A program made the position numbers and the translations under genes. The notes under the pieces are model-generated. The model was given only the letters and a program-made list of their open reading frames with translations, made no database searches and was not told where the DNA came from. From contig JACWMK010000002.1 of NCBI GenBank assembly GCA_015661405.1, positions 1 through 64,000 of the forward strand: a stretch of DNA of 64,000 nt, given 5' to 3'. Below are positions 1-8,450 of the stretch, one piece after another. Every line of letters starts with the position of its first letter. The first letter of the stretch is position 1. Origin of the DNA: Methanobacterium sp. Its GTDB lineage: Archaea; Methanobacteriota; Methanobacteria; Methanobacteriales; Methanobacteriaceae.

Positions 1-31
1 ATTAAAAATTAAATATGGAAAATGATTTATT

Positions 32-820
32 ATGATAGGCATAATTGGTGGAACAGGTATATACAAGATTGTTGAATTGGGGGATGAAATTGTATCTCGT
101 GTAGTGGATACGCCTTATGGTCCTTCACCGGAAATGTCAGTTTTCCAGCTTCATGGTCGGGAAGTAGTTTTCATGCCTAGACATAATTTGGGTCATGCTA
201 AACCACCGCATATGGTTAATTATCTCTCTAATATATATGCTTTGAAAAAAATGGGAGTAAAACGGGTTATTGCAACTAATGCGGTTGGTTCTATGGATGA
301 ATCCATTAAACCGGGGGATTTTGTGATTCCTAACGATTTCCTGGATTTCACGCGAATGAGAAAAGGCACGTTTTATGATGATAGAACAGTTCATATAGAT
401 GTTACCGAACCTTACTGTAGCGAGTTGAGAGATATTTTAATATCTTCCGGGAAGGTTAAGAGAAATGGTGTTTACGTGTGTACTGAGGGTCCTCGATTTG
501 AGACTGCAGCTGAAATTCAAATGTTTAGACAGTTAGGTGGTACGATTGTGGGTATGACCGGTTTGCCTGAGGTTATACTTGCTAGGGAGCTTGAAATGTG
601 TTATAGTAGTATTTGTACAGTTTCGAATTTTGCAGCCTCTATTTCACCGAGTAAGTTAACTGTGGATGAAGTATTTGAAGTTGTGGAGACTAAAAGAAAG
701 GATTTAATTAAACTTTTATCTGATTCTATTGCTAAAATTCCATCAGAGAATCAATGTGATTGTGGAAGCACTTTGGATGGTGCTGAGGTTGGTGATCTTT
801 TGAAACCAGAGGATTTATAA
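32..820 (+). CDS. mtnP: S-methyl-5'-thioinosine / 6-oxopurine nucleoside phosphorylase (MTAP/PNP family)
   Basis: Phosphorolysis of a (methylthio)purine nucleoside to a free base and (methylthio)ribose-1-phosphate. Family motifs are present: GGTGIY at residues 6-11, PRHNLGHAKPPH near 49-60, ATNAVGS near 81-87, TEGPRFET near 150 and GMTGLPEVILARE near 173. Two features argue for a 6-oxopurine (hypoxanthine/guanine) substrate rather than adenine: GMTGLPE where MTA phosphorylases have GMTTMPE, and SNFAAS where they carry an Asp-containing TDYD motif. Length (262 aa) is normal for the family. In methanogens, methylthioadenosine is first deaminated to methylthioinosine, and mtnA (41714-42646) could take the next step. 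The family is certain; the exact substrate is inferred. Confidence 0.88.
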   Translation: MIGIIGGTGIYKIVELGDEIVSRVVDTPYGPSPEMSVFQLHGREVVFMPRHNLGHAKPPHMVNYLSNIYALKKMGVKRVIATNAVGSMDESIKPGDFVIPNDFLDFTRMRKGTFYDDRTVHIDVTEPYCSELRDILISSGKVKRNGVYVCTEGPRFETAAEIQMFRQLGGTIVGMTGLPEVILARELEMCYSSICTVSNFAASISPSKLTVDEVFEVVETKRKDLIKLLSDSIAKIPSENQCDCGSTLDGAEVGDLLKPEDL

Positions 821-857
821 AATAATCCTATTATTTAGAAGTTTATTTATAAAAAAA

Positions 858-877
858 AGTTTAATAGTTATTAAACT
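858..877. terminator. Perfect 9-bp inverted repeat followed by a T-rich run
   Basis: AGTTTAATA and TATTAAACT are separated by GT and followed by ATTTTTATTTTAT. The repeat sits about 40 bp after mtnP and 120 bp before nadA. It could be a terminator for mtnP or an operator for nadA. Archaeal terminators mostly need only the T-run, so the role of the hairpin is unclear. Confidence 0.3.
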
Positions 878-999
878 ATTTTTATTTTATAAATCTTAGT
901 TTGATTTAACTTTTATAAAAAAAAAAGATTAATTAAATAATTATTTTTTTTTTAATTCAAAATTTTTGTATTTATATGAGGATAAGGGTTGATTATATT

Positions 1000-1923
1000 A
1001 TGTTGAATATTTTACAGAAGGAAATTATACGACTTAAAGAAGAGAAGAATGCTATAATATTAGCTCATAATTACCAAACTAGTCTTATTCAGGAGATAGC
1101 TGATTTTGTAGGTGATTCTCTGGAATTGTGTATTAAGGCATCCCAAATTGATGATTCAGATCTGGTGGTTTTCTGTGGAGTGGATTTTATGGCGGAGACT
1201 GCTGCTATTTTAAATCCTGAGAAGAAGATTGTGATACCTGATCGTGAAGCTGAGTGTCCGATGGCGCATATGTTACCTGCGGATGCGGTGAGGAAGGCTA
1301 GATTGAAGTATCCTGATGCTGCGCTTGTTCTTTATGTGAACACTCTTGCAGAGGCTAAAGCGGAGGCTGATATATTATGCACGTCAGCTAATGCAGTGGC
1401 GGTGGTGAAGAGTCTTAAGGAGGATAAGATACTTTTCGGTCCGGATATGAATCTGGCATGGTATGTTTCTCAAAAGTTGGATAAGATGATTATTCCTATT
1501 CCTGAGGAAGGTCATTGTTATGTTCATAAAATGTTTCATGAGGGAGATATTGTCTTTTTACGGGAGAATTATCCTGATGCAGTATTGTTAATTCATCCGG
1601 AGTGTGATCCTGAGGTTCAAGTTGAGGCGGATGAAGTTTTGAGTACGGGTGATATGATTCGTTATGTAGCGGAATCTGAGGCGCAGACTTTCATTATAGG
1701 TACAGAGGTTGATTTGGTTACTAGACTTAAAAGGGAGAATCCTGGTAAAACTATTATTCCTCTTTTAAGTGAAGCTATTTGTAAAACTATGAAGCTTCAT
1801 ACTTTGGAAAAAGTTAAAAATTCACTTTTAAATGAAGTTTCCGAAGTTAAAGTGGATGTGGAAATAGCAGATAAGGCTAGAAATGCTGTTGAACGTATGC
1901 TTGAAGTTTCAAAACCTAAATAA
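1000..1923 (+). CDS. nadA: Quinolinate synthase A
   Basis: Condenses iminoaspartate with dihydroxyacetone phosphate to quinolinate in de novo NAD synthesis, using one [4Fe-4S] cluster. The three conserved cluster cysteines are visible in VFCGVDFMAE, HPECDPEV and LSEAICKTM. AHNYQ near the N-terminus and HCYVHKMF mid-protein are also typical. The frame is open from an ATG at 976. The ATG at 1000 is preferred because AAGGGTTGAT lies just upstream, whereas the 976 ATG has only T-rich sequence before it. The resulting length (about 307 aa) fits the family. nadC and aspartate dehydrogenase/oxidase are not in the window. The gene stands alone between A/T-rich gaps. Confidence 0.93.
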   Translation: MLNILQKEIIRLKEEKNAIILAHNYQTSLIQEIADFVGDSLELCIKASQIDDSDLVVFCGVDFMAETAAILNPEKKIVIPDREAECPMAHMLPADAVRKARLKYPDAALVLYVNTLAEAKAEADILCTSANAVAVVKSLKEDKILFGPDMNLAWYVSQKLDKMIIPIPEEGHCYVHKMFHEGDIVFLRENYPDAVLLIHPECDPEVQVEADEVLSTGDMIRYVAESEAQTFIIGTEVDLVTRLKRENPGKTIIPLLSEAICKTMKLHTLEKVKNSLLNEVSEVKVDVEIADKARNAVERMLEVSKPK

Positions 1924-2037
1924 ACCTTATTTTTTCCTCTAAAAGAAATTATTAAACTTATTTTTTTTATAATAAATAAAATAAAGTTTCCAGATAAGTA
2001 ATAATAACTGAAATGTTTGGTGATAAATATTTTATCT

Positions 2038-3036
2038 TTGAATCGTCTTAGTATTATTGGCATTTTAATGATGATAATAGCGGTTGTGGTGTGGAGAGTG
2101 AGTGTTCTACATGGGGTTGTGACTTCTATTTTCTGGCCATTGACTTTGGGTTCTGATGAAACTAAAGCTGTAATGTTCTTAATAATTATGGGTAGTTTTT
2201 TATTGTTCAATTCTTTAATAACGTCAGACAGGTTTACTGGTAGATTCGCGTCTTTAGATTTTAAGGGTAGTAAAAAATATTTGAAGTATGCAGTTATTTT
2301 AGTTTTATTCACGTTGATTATAGGTCAAATTTGTGAAGTATTGTTAAGGTTAGAGTATGGTGTACCGATTTTCTCAGTATTTGTATCAGTGAATCCTAGT
2401 ATAACCTCAAGTAGCATTATACATAGTCATATATTTAAATCAGTTTTGGGTTATACGGTTACTCAAGTATTGGGCGTGGGTATTCCCAGTTATATAGGCA
2501 CTGGTGAATCCTTATTTAAATATATTTCACCTTTAAAATATGTTGTAATTGTTACTTGGCCTTTAATTTATGTGACTTGTTTATTATCTATGGATAAACG
2601 GATAGATTTGTATAAACTTATAATAGCCTTTGCTGGTACTCTTGCATTAATTGGAATACTTGATGGTGGTTTATTTTCAAATCCAGCTCTTATTGGATTC
2701 GCGGGTTTAATAGGCATGTACTTTATAGAGAAACCTTTTTCTCCACGTAATCTATTAAAACCAACCTTAATAGTACTTATAATTATACTTACCGGGTTGG
2801 GATTAGAGATTGGTGGTAGTAATCCTGATTATCATCAGATAACAGTTATTCACCCTACTCAACCTATTGATTTAAGTGGATATGATGTTTTAAGCATTAA
2901 AAATTATGGTAATGAAAGTATAATAGATATCAAATCTACTACTAATGATAAGGAAACTTTATTAAATCTTTATCATACTTCTAAAGGTAAAGCGGATGGA
3001 TTTTTCATGACTTGGAATTTTTATTCATACTTTTAA
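2038..3036 (+). CDS. Multi-pass membrane protein of unknown function
   Basis: About 330 residues with roughly seven hydrophobic segments, followed by a polar C-terminal tail of about 70 residues that probably lies outside the membrane. I do not recognise a family. Exosortase/archaeosortase was considered, but the Cys and Arg catalytic motifs are not evident. The frame is open from a TTG at 2017. GGTGAT at 2019-2024 looks like a ribosome binding site inside that longer frame, so I place the start at the TTG at 2038; this is uncertain. The gene is followed after about 90 bp by a glycosyltransferase on the same strand, which hints at a cell-envelope role but does not show one. Confidence 0.6.
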   Translation: MNRLSIIGILMMIIAVVVWRVSVLHGVVTSIFWPLTLGSDETKAVMFLIIMGSFLLFNSLITSDRFTGRFASLDFKGSKKYLKYAVILVLFTLIIGQICEVLLRLEYGVPIFSVFVSVNPSITSSSIIHSHIFKSVLGYTVTQVLGVGIPSYIGTGESLFKYISPLKYVVIVTWPLIYVTCLLSMDKRIDLYKLIIAFAGTLALIGILDGGLFSNPALIGFAGLIGMYFIEKPFSPRNLLKPTLIVLIIILTGLGLEIGGSNPDYHQITVIHPTQPIDLSGYDVLSIKNYGNESIIDIKSTTNDKETLLNLYHTSKGKADGFFMTWNFYSYF

Positions 3037-3123
3037 ATTTTTGAACATTAAATTTATTTATCCTGAAAGGTAAATCTGGAAAATAGATATATTTACAAAT
3101 AAATATTTTATAAGAGAGAACTC

Positions 3124-4875
3124 ATGAAGCTTAGTATTATAATACCTACATATAATGAAGAGAATTATCTTCCCCAATTACTGGAAAGTATTGATAGGCA
3201 AAATTTTGATGACTATGAAGTTATAGTGGCTGATGCAGGGTCAAAGGATAGTACTCGGGATATTGCACAGAAGTATGGATGTGTAATTGTTAAAGGTGGC
3301 ATTCCTTCTGTTGGTAGGAATAAGGGTGCTGAAGTGGCTCAGGGGAAGTATTTACTTTTTTTAGATTCTGATGTTATTTTAACGGATGGATACATTAAGA
3401 ATGCTTTGGAGGAGTTTGAGGAGAATGAATTAGGTATTGCTATCACGCAAATAGCTCCCCTTAGTGATAAAACTTTTGATAAGATATCCCATGATTTTGC
3501 TAATTTTTTCATGAGGAAAGTGGAATCAATTAAACCTCATGGTGCAGGATGTTATGGAATTCTCACCACTAAAAAACTTCATGATGAGGTTGATGGATTT
3601 GATGAAAATCTTGATTTTGGTGAGGATACTGATTATATTGAGAAGATTGCATCTATAAGTTTTTTTAAGGTATTAAGAACTCCTAGACTTTTTGTTAGTA
3701 CTAGGAGGATTGAAGAGGAAGGTAGAAAAAATTTAGCTATTAAGTATGCTAAAAGTACATTGTATCATTTCACTGGTAGAAAAATTAGTGCTGATGATTT
3801 GAATTATAATTTTGGTCATTGTAATAATAAGAGAATCCTGTACAGTGTATGTGGGGAGGGTATGGGTCATGCTATACGTAGTGCAGTTGTTATAAAGCAT
3901 CTTCAAAAGAATAATGATGTAGTTATATTTGCTAGTGATCGAGCTTATCAGTATCTTAAGGATAAATTTGAGGATGTATATGAGATTGAAGGTTTTAACA
4001 CAGTTTATGAGTTCAATCAAGTAAATAATACTAAAACATTTATAAATAACATTAAAGATCTTCCATTAGACTTAGGATATAACCTACGTTTAATGTATAA
4101 TATAGCGAAAGCATCCAAACCTCAACTCATTATATCAGATTTCGAATTTTACTCCAATTTATTAAGTAAAATATTAAGAATACCCTTAATTAGTTTAGAT
4201 AACATGCATGTAATGACTCAATGTGACATTAAAGTATTTAATGAATATTTAAGTGACAGAATCAAGGCTGCAGGGGTGGTGCGTTCATTTATCCAAAGAC
4301 CACGTCAATATTTAATTACCAGTTATTATTTTCCTCCCGTGAAAAACCCGAGTAAAGTGAAAATGTTCCCACCTATTCTACGTGAGAATGTGTTACAACT
4401 TAAACCGGTTGAAGGAAACCATATACTAGTTTATCAAACGACAGATTCAAATTATGAACTTTTAAAGCTTTTAAAAGAATTTGATGATGAATTCATAATT
4501 TATGGTTTTCATAAAAATAAGAGAGATGGTAATTTAACTTTCAAAGATTTTAATGAGGATGAATTTTTTGAAGACTTAGCTTCTGCTCGTGCAGTTATAA
4601 CTAATGGTGGATTCACTTTAATATCTGAAGCATTATACTTGGAAAAACCTATTCTAAGCATTCCCGTTAAGAAACAATTCGAACAGATACTGAATGCTAT
4701 TTATCTTAAAAGATTGGAATATGGAGAGTTTCATGAGGATCCTGATAAGGAGGATATTAAAAAATTTCTGGAAAACCTTGATTTTTATCGAGATAATATA
4801 AAATCTAAGTTTAAACATGATAATAATCAATCTATATACGATGAATTGGATGAAATAATTGAGAATATCTCATAA
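3124..4875 (+). CDS. Two-domain glycosyltransferase: GT2 domain fused to an MJ1255-like GT-B domain
   Basis: Residues 1 to about 215 form a family 2 glycosyltransferase (IIPTYNEENYLPQ, then DAGSKDST, then the metal-binding LDSDV). From about residue 235 a second glycosyltransferase starts with KRILYSVCGEGMGHAIRS. It ends with the GT-B donor-site pattern ITNGGFTLISEALYLEKP, like the MJ1255/TIGR00661 proteins related to UDP-GlcNAc transferases. At 583 aa it is the sum of two normal domains with no frame break. Two linked transfers on one acceptor (cell-wall polymer, lipid or exopolysaccharide) are a reasonable inference. The sugar donors and the acceptor are unknown. No transmembrane segment is obvious. 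Confidence 0.85.
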   Translation: MKLSIIIPTYNEENYLPQLLESIDRQNFDDYEVIVADAGSKDSTRDIAQKYGCVIVKGGIPSVGRNKGAEVAQGKYLLFLDSDVILTDGYIKNALEEFEENELGIAITQIAPLSDKTFDKISHDFANFFMRKVESIKPHGAGCYGILTTKKLHDEVDGFDENLDFGEDTDYIEKIASISFFKVLRTPRLFVSTRRIEEEGRKNLAIKYAKSTLYHFTGRKISADDLNYNFGHCNNKRILYSVCGEGMGHAIRSAVVIKHLQKNNDVVIFASDRAYQYLKDKFEDVYEIEGFNTVYEFNQVNNTKTFINNIKDLPLDLGYNLRLMYNIAKASKPQLIISDFEFYSNLLSKILRIPLISLDNMHVMTQCDIKVFNEYLSDRIKAAGVVRSFIQRPRQYLITSYYFPPVKNPSKVKMFPPILRENVLQLKPVEGNHILVYQTTDSNYELLKLLKEFDDEFIIYGFHKNKRDGNLTFKDFNEDEFFEDLASARAVITNGGFTLISEALYLEKPILSIPVKKQFEQILNAIYLKRLEYGEFHEDPDKEDIKKFLENLDFYRDNIKSKFKHDNNQSIYDELDEIIENIS

Positions 4876-4932
4876 TAATGTTAGGTAAATTTTTTTGTAT
4901 AAAAAATTTTTTAGGTGTGAATAAAAAAAATT

Positions 4933-6057
4933 ATGCAGTCTCGCAGAGGAGTGGTTAATCTTCCTTTACATGGTGGTCATGCTCCTAAATGGCTTTTTCA
5001 GAGGATGGTGACGTTAACTAAAGGTATAACTGAGGTTATACTTTATGAGTATGGTTCTAATGAGTTTTTAAGACGTATATCTGATCCTTATTGGTTCCAA
5101 GCATTATCGTGTGTAATTGGTTTTGATTGGCATTCATCGGGAACTACTACAACCACTTGTGGAGCAATGAAGATGGCTCTTAACCCTGAAGAGCATGGAT
5201 TAATAGTGGCTGGTGGTAAAGGTCGTGCATCACGTAAGACTCCGGTTGACATTGAAAAAGCGGCTGATATTTTTTCATTATCAACTAATAAAATAGATGA
5301 TATGATTCATTCCAGTAAATTAGCTGCTAAAATAGATAATTCTTGCATTCAGGATGGTTATAATCTTTATCATCATTCCTTTCTTTTAAATGAGAAAGGA
5401 GAATGGGCTATTATCCAACAGGGAATGAAAGCGGAAACAAGTTATGCTCGTAGGTATCATTGGCTTTCAGAGAATGTTATAAAATTTGATGAAGAGCCTC
5501 ATCAGGGAATTTGTTGTGATAAAGTTGAAACTGAATCTTTGAATATGACTGCACAGGAAAGTGATGATGCTCGTAATATTAGTGTAGATCTACTCTGTGA
5601 TAATCCGGATCATTTGAAGAAGTATTTTAAGGATAAGACTCCTTTAATTAGTGAATCTCAGAGTCAATTGGATGATTACTTCACTGAATTTAAAATGCCT
5701 AGACATCATCCTGTATTAGATATGGATCTTTCAAACCGGGAATTTGAGGTTTTGAAAAGAGCATGGGAAATTCAGCCATCTAATTATGAGGAACTGGTTT
5801 CATTGGAAGGTATGGGTCCTAAGAAGATTAGAGCTTTAGCTTTAATATCTGATTTAGTTTATGGATCACAGCCGAGTTGGAAGGATCCCGTGAAGTATAG
5901 TTTTACTCATGGGGGTAAAGATGGTTATCCTTATCCGGTTGATCGTGAAGTTTATGATAATTCAATTCAAACATTGAAAGATGTATTGGATGAAGCTAAA
6001 TTGGATAAAAAGGATAAATATAATGCAGTTAAAAGGTTAGAGAAATTAATTATGTAA
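4933..6057 (+). CDS. DUF763 family protein with C-terminal helix-hairpin-helix
   Basis: The opening GVVNLPLHGGHAPKWLF and the later GTTTTTCGAMK and GGKGRASRKTP stretches are characteristic of DUF763, a family widespread in archaea and thermophiles. Near residues 285-315, LVSLEGMGPKKIRALALI is a helix-hairpin-helix, a DNA-binding element common in repair proteins. The length (374 aa) is usual. DUF763 has been suggested to act in DNA metabolism, but no activity is known to me. The ATG at 4933 follows an A-rich leader without a clear ribosome binding site. The gene converges with the glycosyltransferase gene that ends at 6062. Confidence 0.85.
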   Translation: MQSRRGVVNLPLHGGHAPKWLFQRMVTLTKGITEVILYEYGSNEFLRRISDPYWFQALSCVIGFDWHSSGTTTTTCGAMKMALNPEEHGLIVAGGKGRASRKTPVDIEKAADIFSLSTNKIDDMIHSSKLAAKIDNSCIQDGYNLYHHSFLLNEKGEWAIIQQGMKAETSYARRYHWLSENVIKFDEEPHQGICCDKVETESLNMTAQESDDARNISVDLLCDNPDHLKKYFKDKTPLISESQSQLDDYFTEFKMPRHHPVLDMDLSNREFEVLKRAWEIQPSNYEELVSLEGMGPKKIRALALISDLVYGSQPSWKDPVKYSFTHGGKDGYPYPVDREVYDNSIQTLKDVLDEAKLDKKDKYNAVKRLEKLIM

Positions 6058-6061
6058 TAGA

Positions 6062-7258
6062 TCAATTTTTTTTGGTTAGTAATGTTTTTTTATAAATATT
6101 TAGATAACTGTTCATTACTTGATTCCATGAAAATTTTTTATTAACTCTATTTAATCCATTGGTAGCGAGTTTTTGTCTTAATTCTTTATTATCTATTAAA
6201 TATTTTATTTTCATGGATAATTCTAGTATATCTTTCTCATTAACTAGTAAACCTGTTTCATTATCGATTATTATATCTGGGATACCTCCCACTTTAGATC
6301 CGATTACTGGTAATTCACATGCCATAGCTTCTAGTAAAACTACACCAAGTCCTTCAGTATTGCCTTGAGTGTCTGTAATGGAGGGGAGAATGAATAGATC
6401 AGATGAGTTATATAAATGTAATAATTCATTGTCGGAAACATTCCCGATTAACTTAACTTGATTTACTAATTTTAATTCGGTTATTAAATATTGGAGTTTA
6501 TTCTTTAAGGGTCCTGATCCTATAATCTTTAATGTAACATTATTATATTCTTTTAAAACTTTTTTAACAGCTTTTATAAGGTATTTAAATCCTTTTCTTT
6601 CTATTAAATAGCCAACGGATAATATTTGGAATACTTCCTCATTTTTTGGAGTATTTAATGGTTTAAAAAAATTTATGTCCACTCCAAATGGTATTACCTG
6701 AAATTTATCTTCATTTAAATCTAACCGTGAATAGGAATCTTTAGTTGCTGTACTGTTAGTTATGGTTTTAAATGAATTATTAATTAGCCATTTGAGTGCG
6801 AATAGTGTATTGTAACGTTTGGATAAATAAAATTCTTCACCATGGACAGTGTTTATATAAGGTGTTTTATAAATTTTTTTCAAAAAATAGGCGCCTAAGC
6901 CATTGGGTATGGGCCATTGCACGTGAATAATATCCATATCTTTCATTTTAGTAGTAGAATATAAAATATTAAAGAATAGAAAAGTTAGAACCTGAAATTT
7001 GACTAGAAATCCCTCTTTAACATTGTCAATCATTCCTGATCTGCCACATAATTTTTCAAATCTCTTAGGATAAAAGTAATGAAATTTTTCTACTTCTACT
7101 CCATCTAGATTATATTTAGTTAATCCTCCTGTATGTGGAGCAATCACATGGACTTCATTACCTTGTTTAATTACTTCCTTCATAAGGCGGTGCACAAAAA
7201 TACCATGGGGATCATCCTTAAATTCAGGATAAGCTGAGGTTATAACACCAATCTTCAT
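6062..7258 (-). CDS. GT4-family glycosyltransferase
   Basis: A 398-aa GT-B fold enzyme. The N-terminal domain starts IGVITSAYPEFKDDPHGIFV and contains the acceptor-side HVQWPIPNGLGAY. The C-terminal domain has SVGYLIERKGFKYLIKA, then PSITDTQGNTEGLGVVLLEAM with the EGLGxxLLEA donor-binding pattern, and PVIGSKVGGIPDII. It uses an activated sugar to extend a glycan or glycolipid; substrates cannot be read from sequence. It lies tail-to-tail with the DUF763 gene and is followed upstream by the minus-strand itpA-like and PPAT genes, with no close operon spacing. Confidence 0.88.
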   Translation of the reverse strand: MKIGVITSAYPEFKDDPHGIFVHRLMKEVIKQGNEVHVIAPHTGGLTKYNLDGVEVEKFHYFYPKRFEKLCGRSGMIDNVKEGFLVKFQVLTFLFFNILYSTTKMKDMDIIHVQWPIPNGLGAYFLKKIYKTPYINTVHGEEFYLSKRYNTLFALKWLINNSFKTITNSTATKDSYSRLDLNEDKFQVIPFGVDINFFKPLNTPKNEEVFQILSVGYLIERKGFKYLIKAVKKVLKEYNNVTLKIIGSGPLKNKLQYLITELKLVNQVKLIGNVSDNELLHLYNSSDLFILPSITDTQGNTEGLGVVLLEAMACELPVIGSKVGGIPDIIIDNETGLLVNEKDILELSMKIKYLIDNKELRQKLATNGLNRVNKKFSWNQVMNSYLNIYKKTLLTKKN

Positions 7259-7337
7259 TTTATAATAAATCCCCTTAAAAAAATTCTAAATTTTTTCTAA
7301 TTATCATTTAAATATAATAATTTAATCAGTTTTATCA

Positions 7338-7868
7338 TCATTCATTGAAGTATAGTTCATTATTCATTCGGGGTATCATAGCCATCAAAACACATTGTTC
7401 AGTGTTAACTCTGCGATTTAGCATTCCTTGGGAAAGATAACTTACTGCACCCATTTTCTCGCCTAGATCATTAATACCTGTGAATTCATCCATAATATCT
7501 CCCACTTCTCTACCCTTCAACACTTCTTTCATGACTATTGGAGGATATTCAAATCCAGCACTTACTCCTAAACTATTTTTTTCACCGTCGAAGATGGCGC
7601 ACCATTGCAAATCTATATAACCTGTAATAGTATTGGGAGTCTTCAAAAGTCCGGATTCTATACCTACACTCAAGTCAAAGGTTTGAGTATAAGCATTCTT
7701 AGCCCGGTTTATAGCACCTTTTATGGTTTGATCTAACCCTATAGGTTGATCAGGCACTCCAGAATCTACTTGGGTTGAATTTACTTTTACATTCTCACAT
7801 ATTTTCTTTAATACATTCCGGGTGGCTTGGACTTTTACTGGATTTTTTGATCCTACATTTACTTTCAT
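7338..7868 (-). CDS. Inosine/xanthosine triphosphatase (YjjX/DUF84 family)
   Basis: Hydrolyses non-canonical ITP and XTP to keep them out of nucleic acids. MKVNVGSKNPVKVQATRN is the family opening. Later come FDLSVGIESGL, with the acidic active site, and GREVGDIMDE. The frame can start nine bases earlier, but the second ATG (start at 7868) gives the family-typical MKVNVGSKNP N-terminus and sits behind AAAATGATATTT. Length is about 176 aa, normal for the family. The PPAT gene lies upstream on the same strand, 57 bp away, so they may be co-transcribed. Confidence 0.9.
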   Translation of the reverse strand: MKVNVGSKNPVKVQATRNVLKKICENVKVNSTQVDSGVPDQPIGLDQTIKGAINRAKNAYTQTFDLSVGIESGLLKTPNTITGYIDLQWCAIFDGEKNSLGVSAGFEYPPIVMKEVLKGREVGDIMDEFTGINDLGEKMGAVSYLSQGMLNRRVNTEQCVLMAMIPRMNNELYFNE

Positions 7869-7925
7869 AAATATCATTTTTAATGAAATAAAAACTAAAT
7901 AAAATTTAAATCTTTTTAGAAACCT

Positions 7926-8393
7926 TTAACTATCCTTTATAAGCATTCCTTTTACATCTATCTCTCCTTTCCGTATCCTAGTGGAGGATATGGGTTTACC
8001 ATCTTCAGATAGAACCATTGTCATAGTTATTATATCCAGAGGTTTCAAACCTTTCTTAATTCGTTCTTTATTTATTTGGAGAGCGGTGGGTTTAGTCTCT
8101 TCACTTACTATAATAGCCTCAATATCATCCGCGTATAATGTTGGACCGTATGGATCCTCTAAACGAGATATAATATATTTACCATCACATTTATTTAATA
8201 TACTCTTTAATTTTGACATCCTAACTTTGCAAGATTCAATATTACCCTTTGATCCTGCAAATTCATCAGAAGTAACTCCTATTAAAACTTCCTGACCAAT
8301 CTCGAATGCTTTTTTTATAAGCTTTAGATGGCCTTCATGGAATTTATCAAAGGTGCCTCCTAAAGCAACCTTTTGGTACCTTTTTGCTATCAT
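7926..8393 (-). CDS. coaD: Phosphopantetheine adenylyltransferase, archaeal type
   Basis: Transfers AMP from ATP to 4'-phosphopantetheine, the next-to-last step of CoA synthesis. Nucleotidyltransferase motifs are clear: GGTFDKFHEGHLKLI with the HxGH signature (HEGH) near residue 20, and ISSTRIRKGEI near the C-terminus. The archaeal-type enzyme is about 155 aa, as here, and has little similarity to bacterial CoaD beyond these motifs. The start ATG is followed by IAKRYQKVALGG with no competing upstream start. It faces the divergent radical SAM gene at 8451 across a 57-bp gap that must hold both promoters. Confidence 0.92.
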   Translation of the reverse strand: MIAKRYQKVALGGTFDKFHEGHLKLIKKAFEIGQEVLIGVTSDEFAGSKGNIESCKVRMSKLKSILNKCDGKYIISRLEDPYGPTLYADDIEAIIVSEETKPTALQINKERIKKGLKPLDIITMTMVLSEDGKPISSTRIRKGEIDVKGMLIKDS

Positions 8394-8450
8394 ATTTTTT
8401 TATTCCTGTCTATCAGATATCTTGATTATGTTCTAAGTTAAATTATAGTT

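Noticed and set aside
1797..2312. 171-residue minus-strand frame across the nadA end
   Set aside because: It covers the end of nadA and the start of the membrane protein gene, both well supported on the plus strand; no binding site or domain.
2038..3036. Archaeosortase/exosortase
   Set aside because: Membrane topology is similar, but the catalytic Cys and Arg motifs could not be found.
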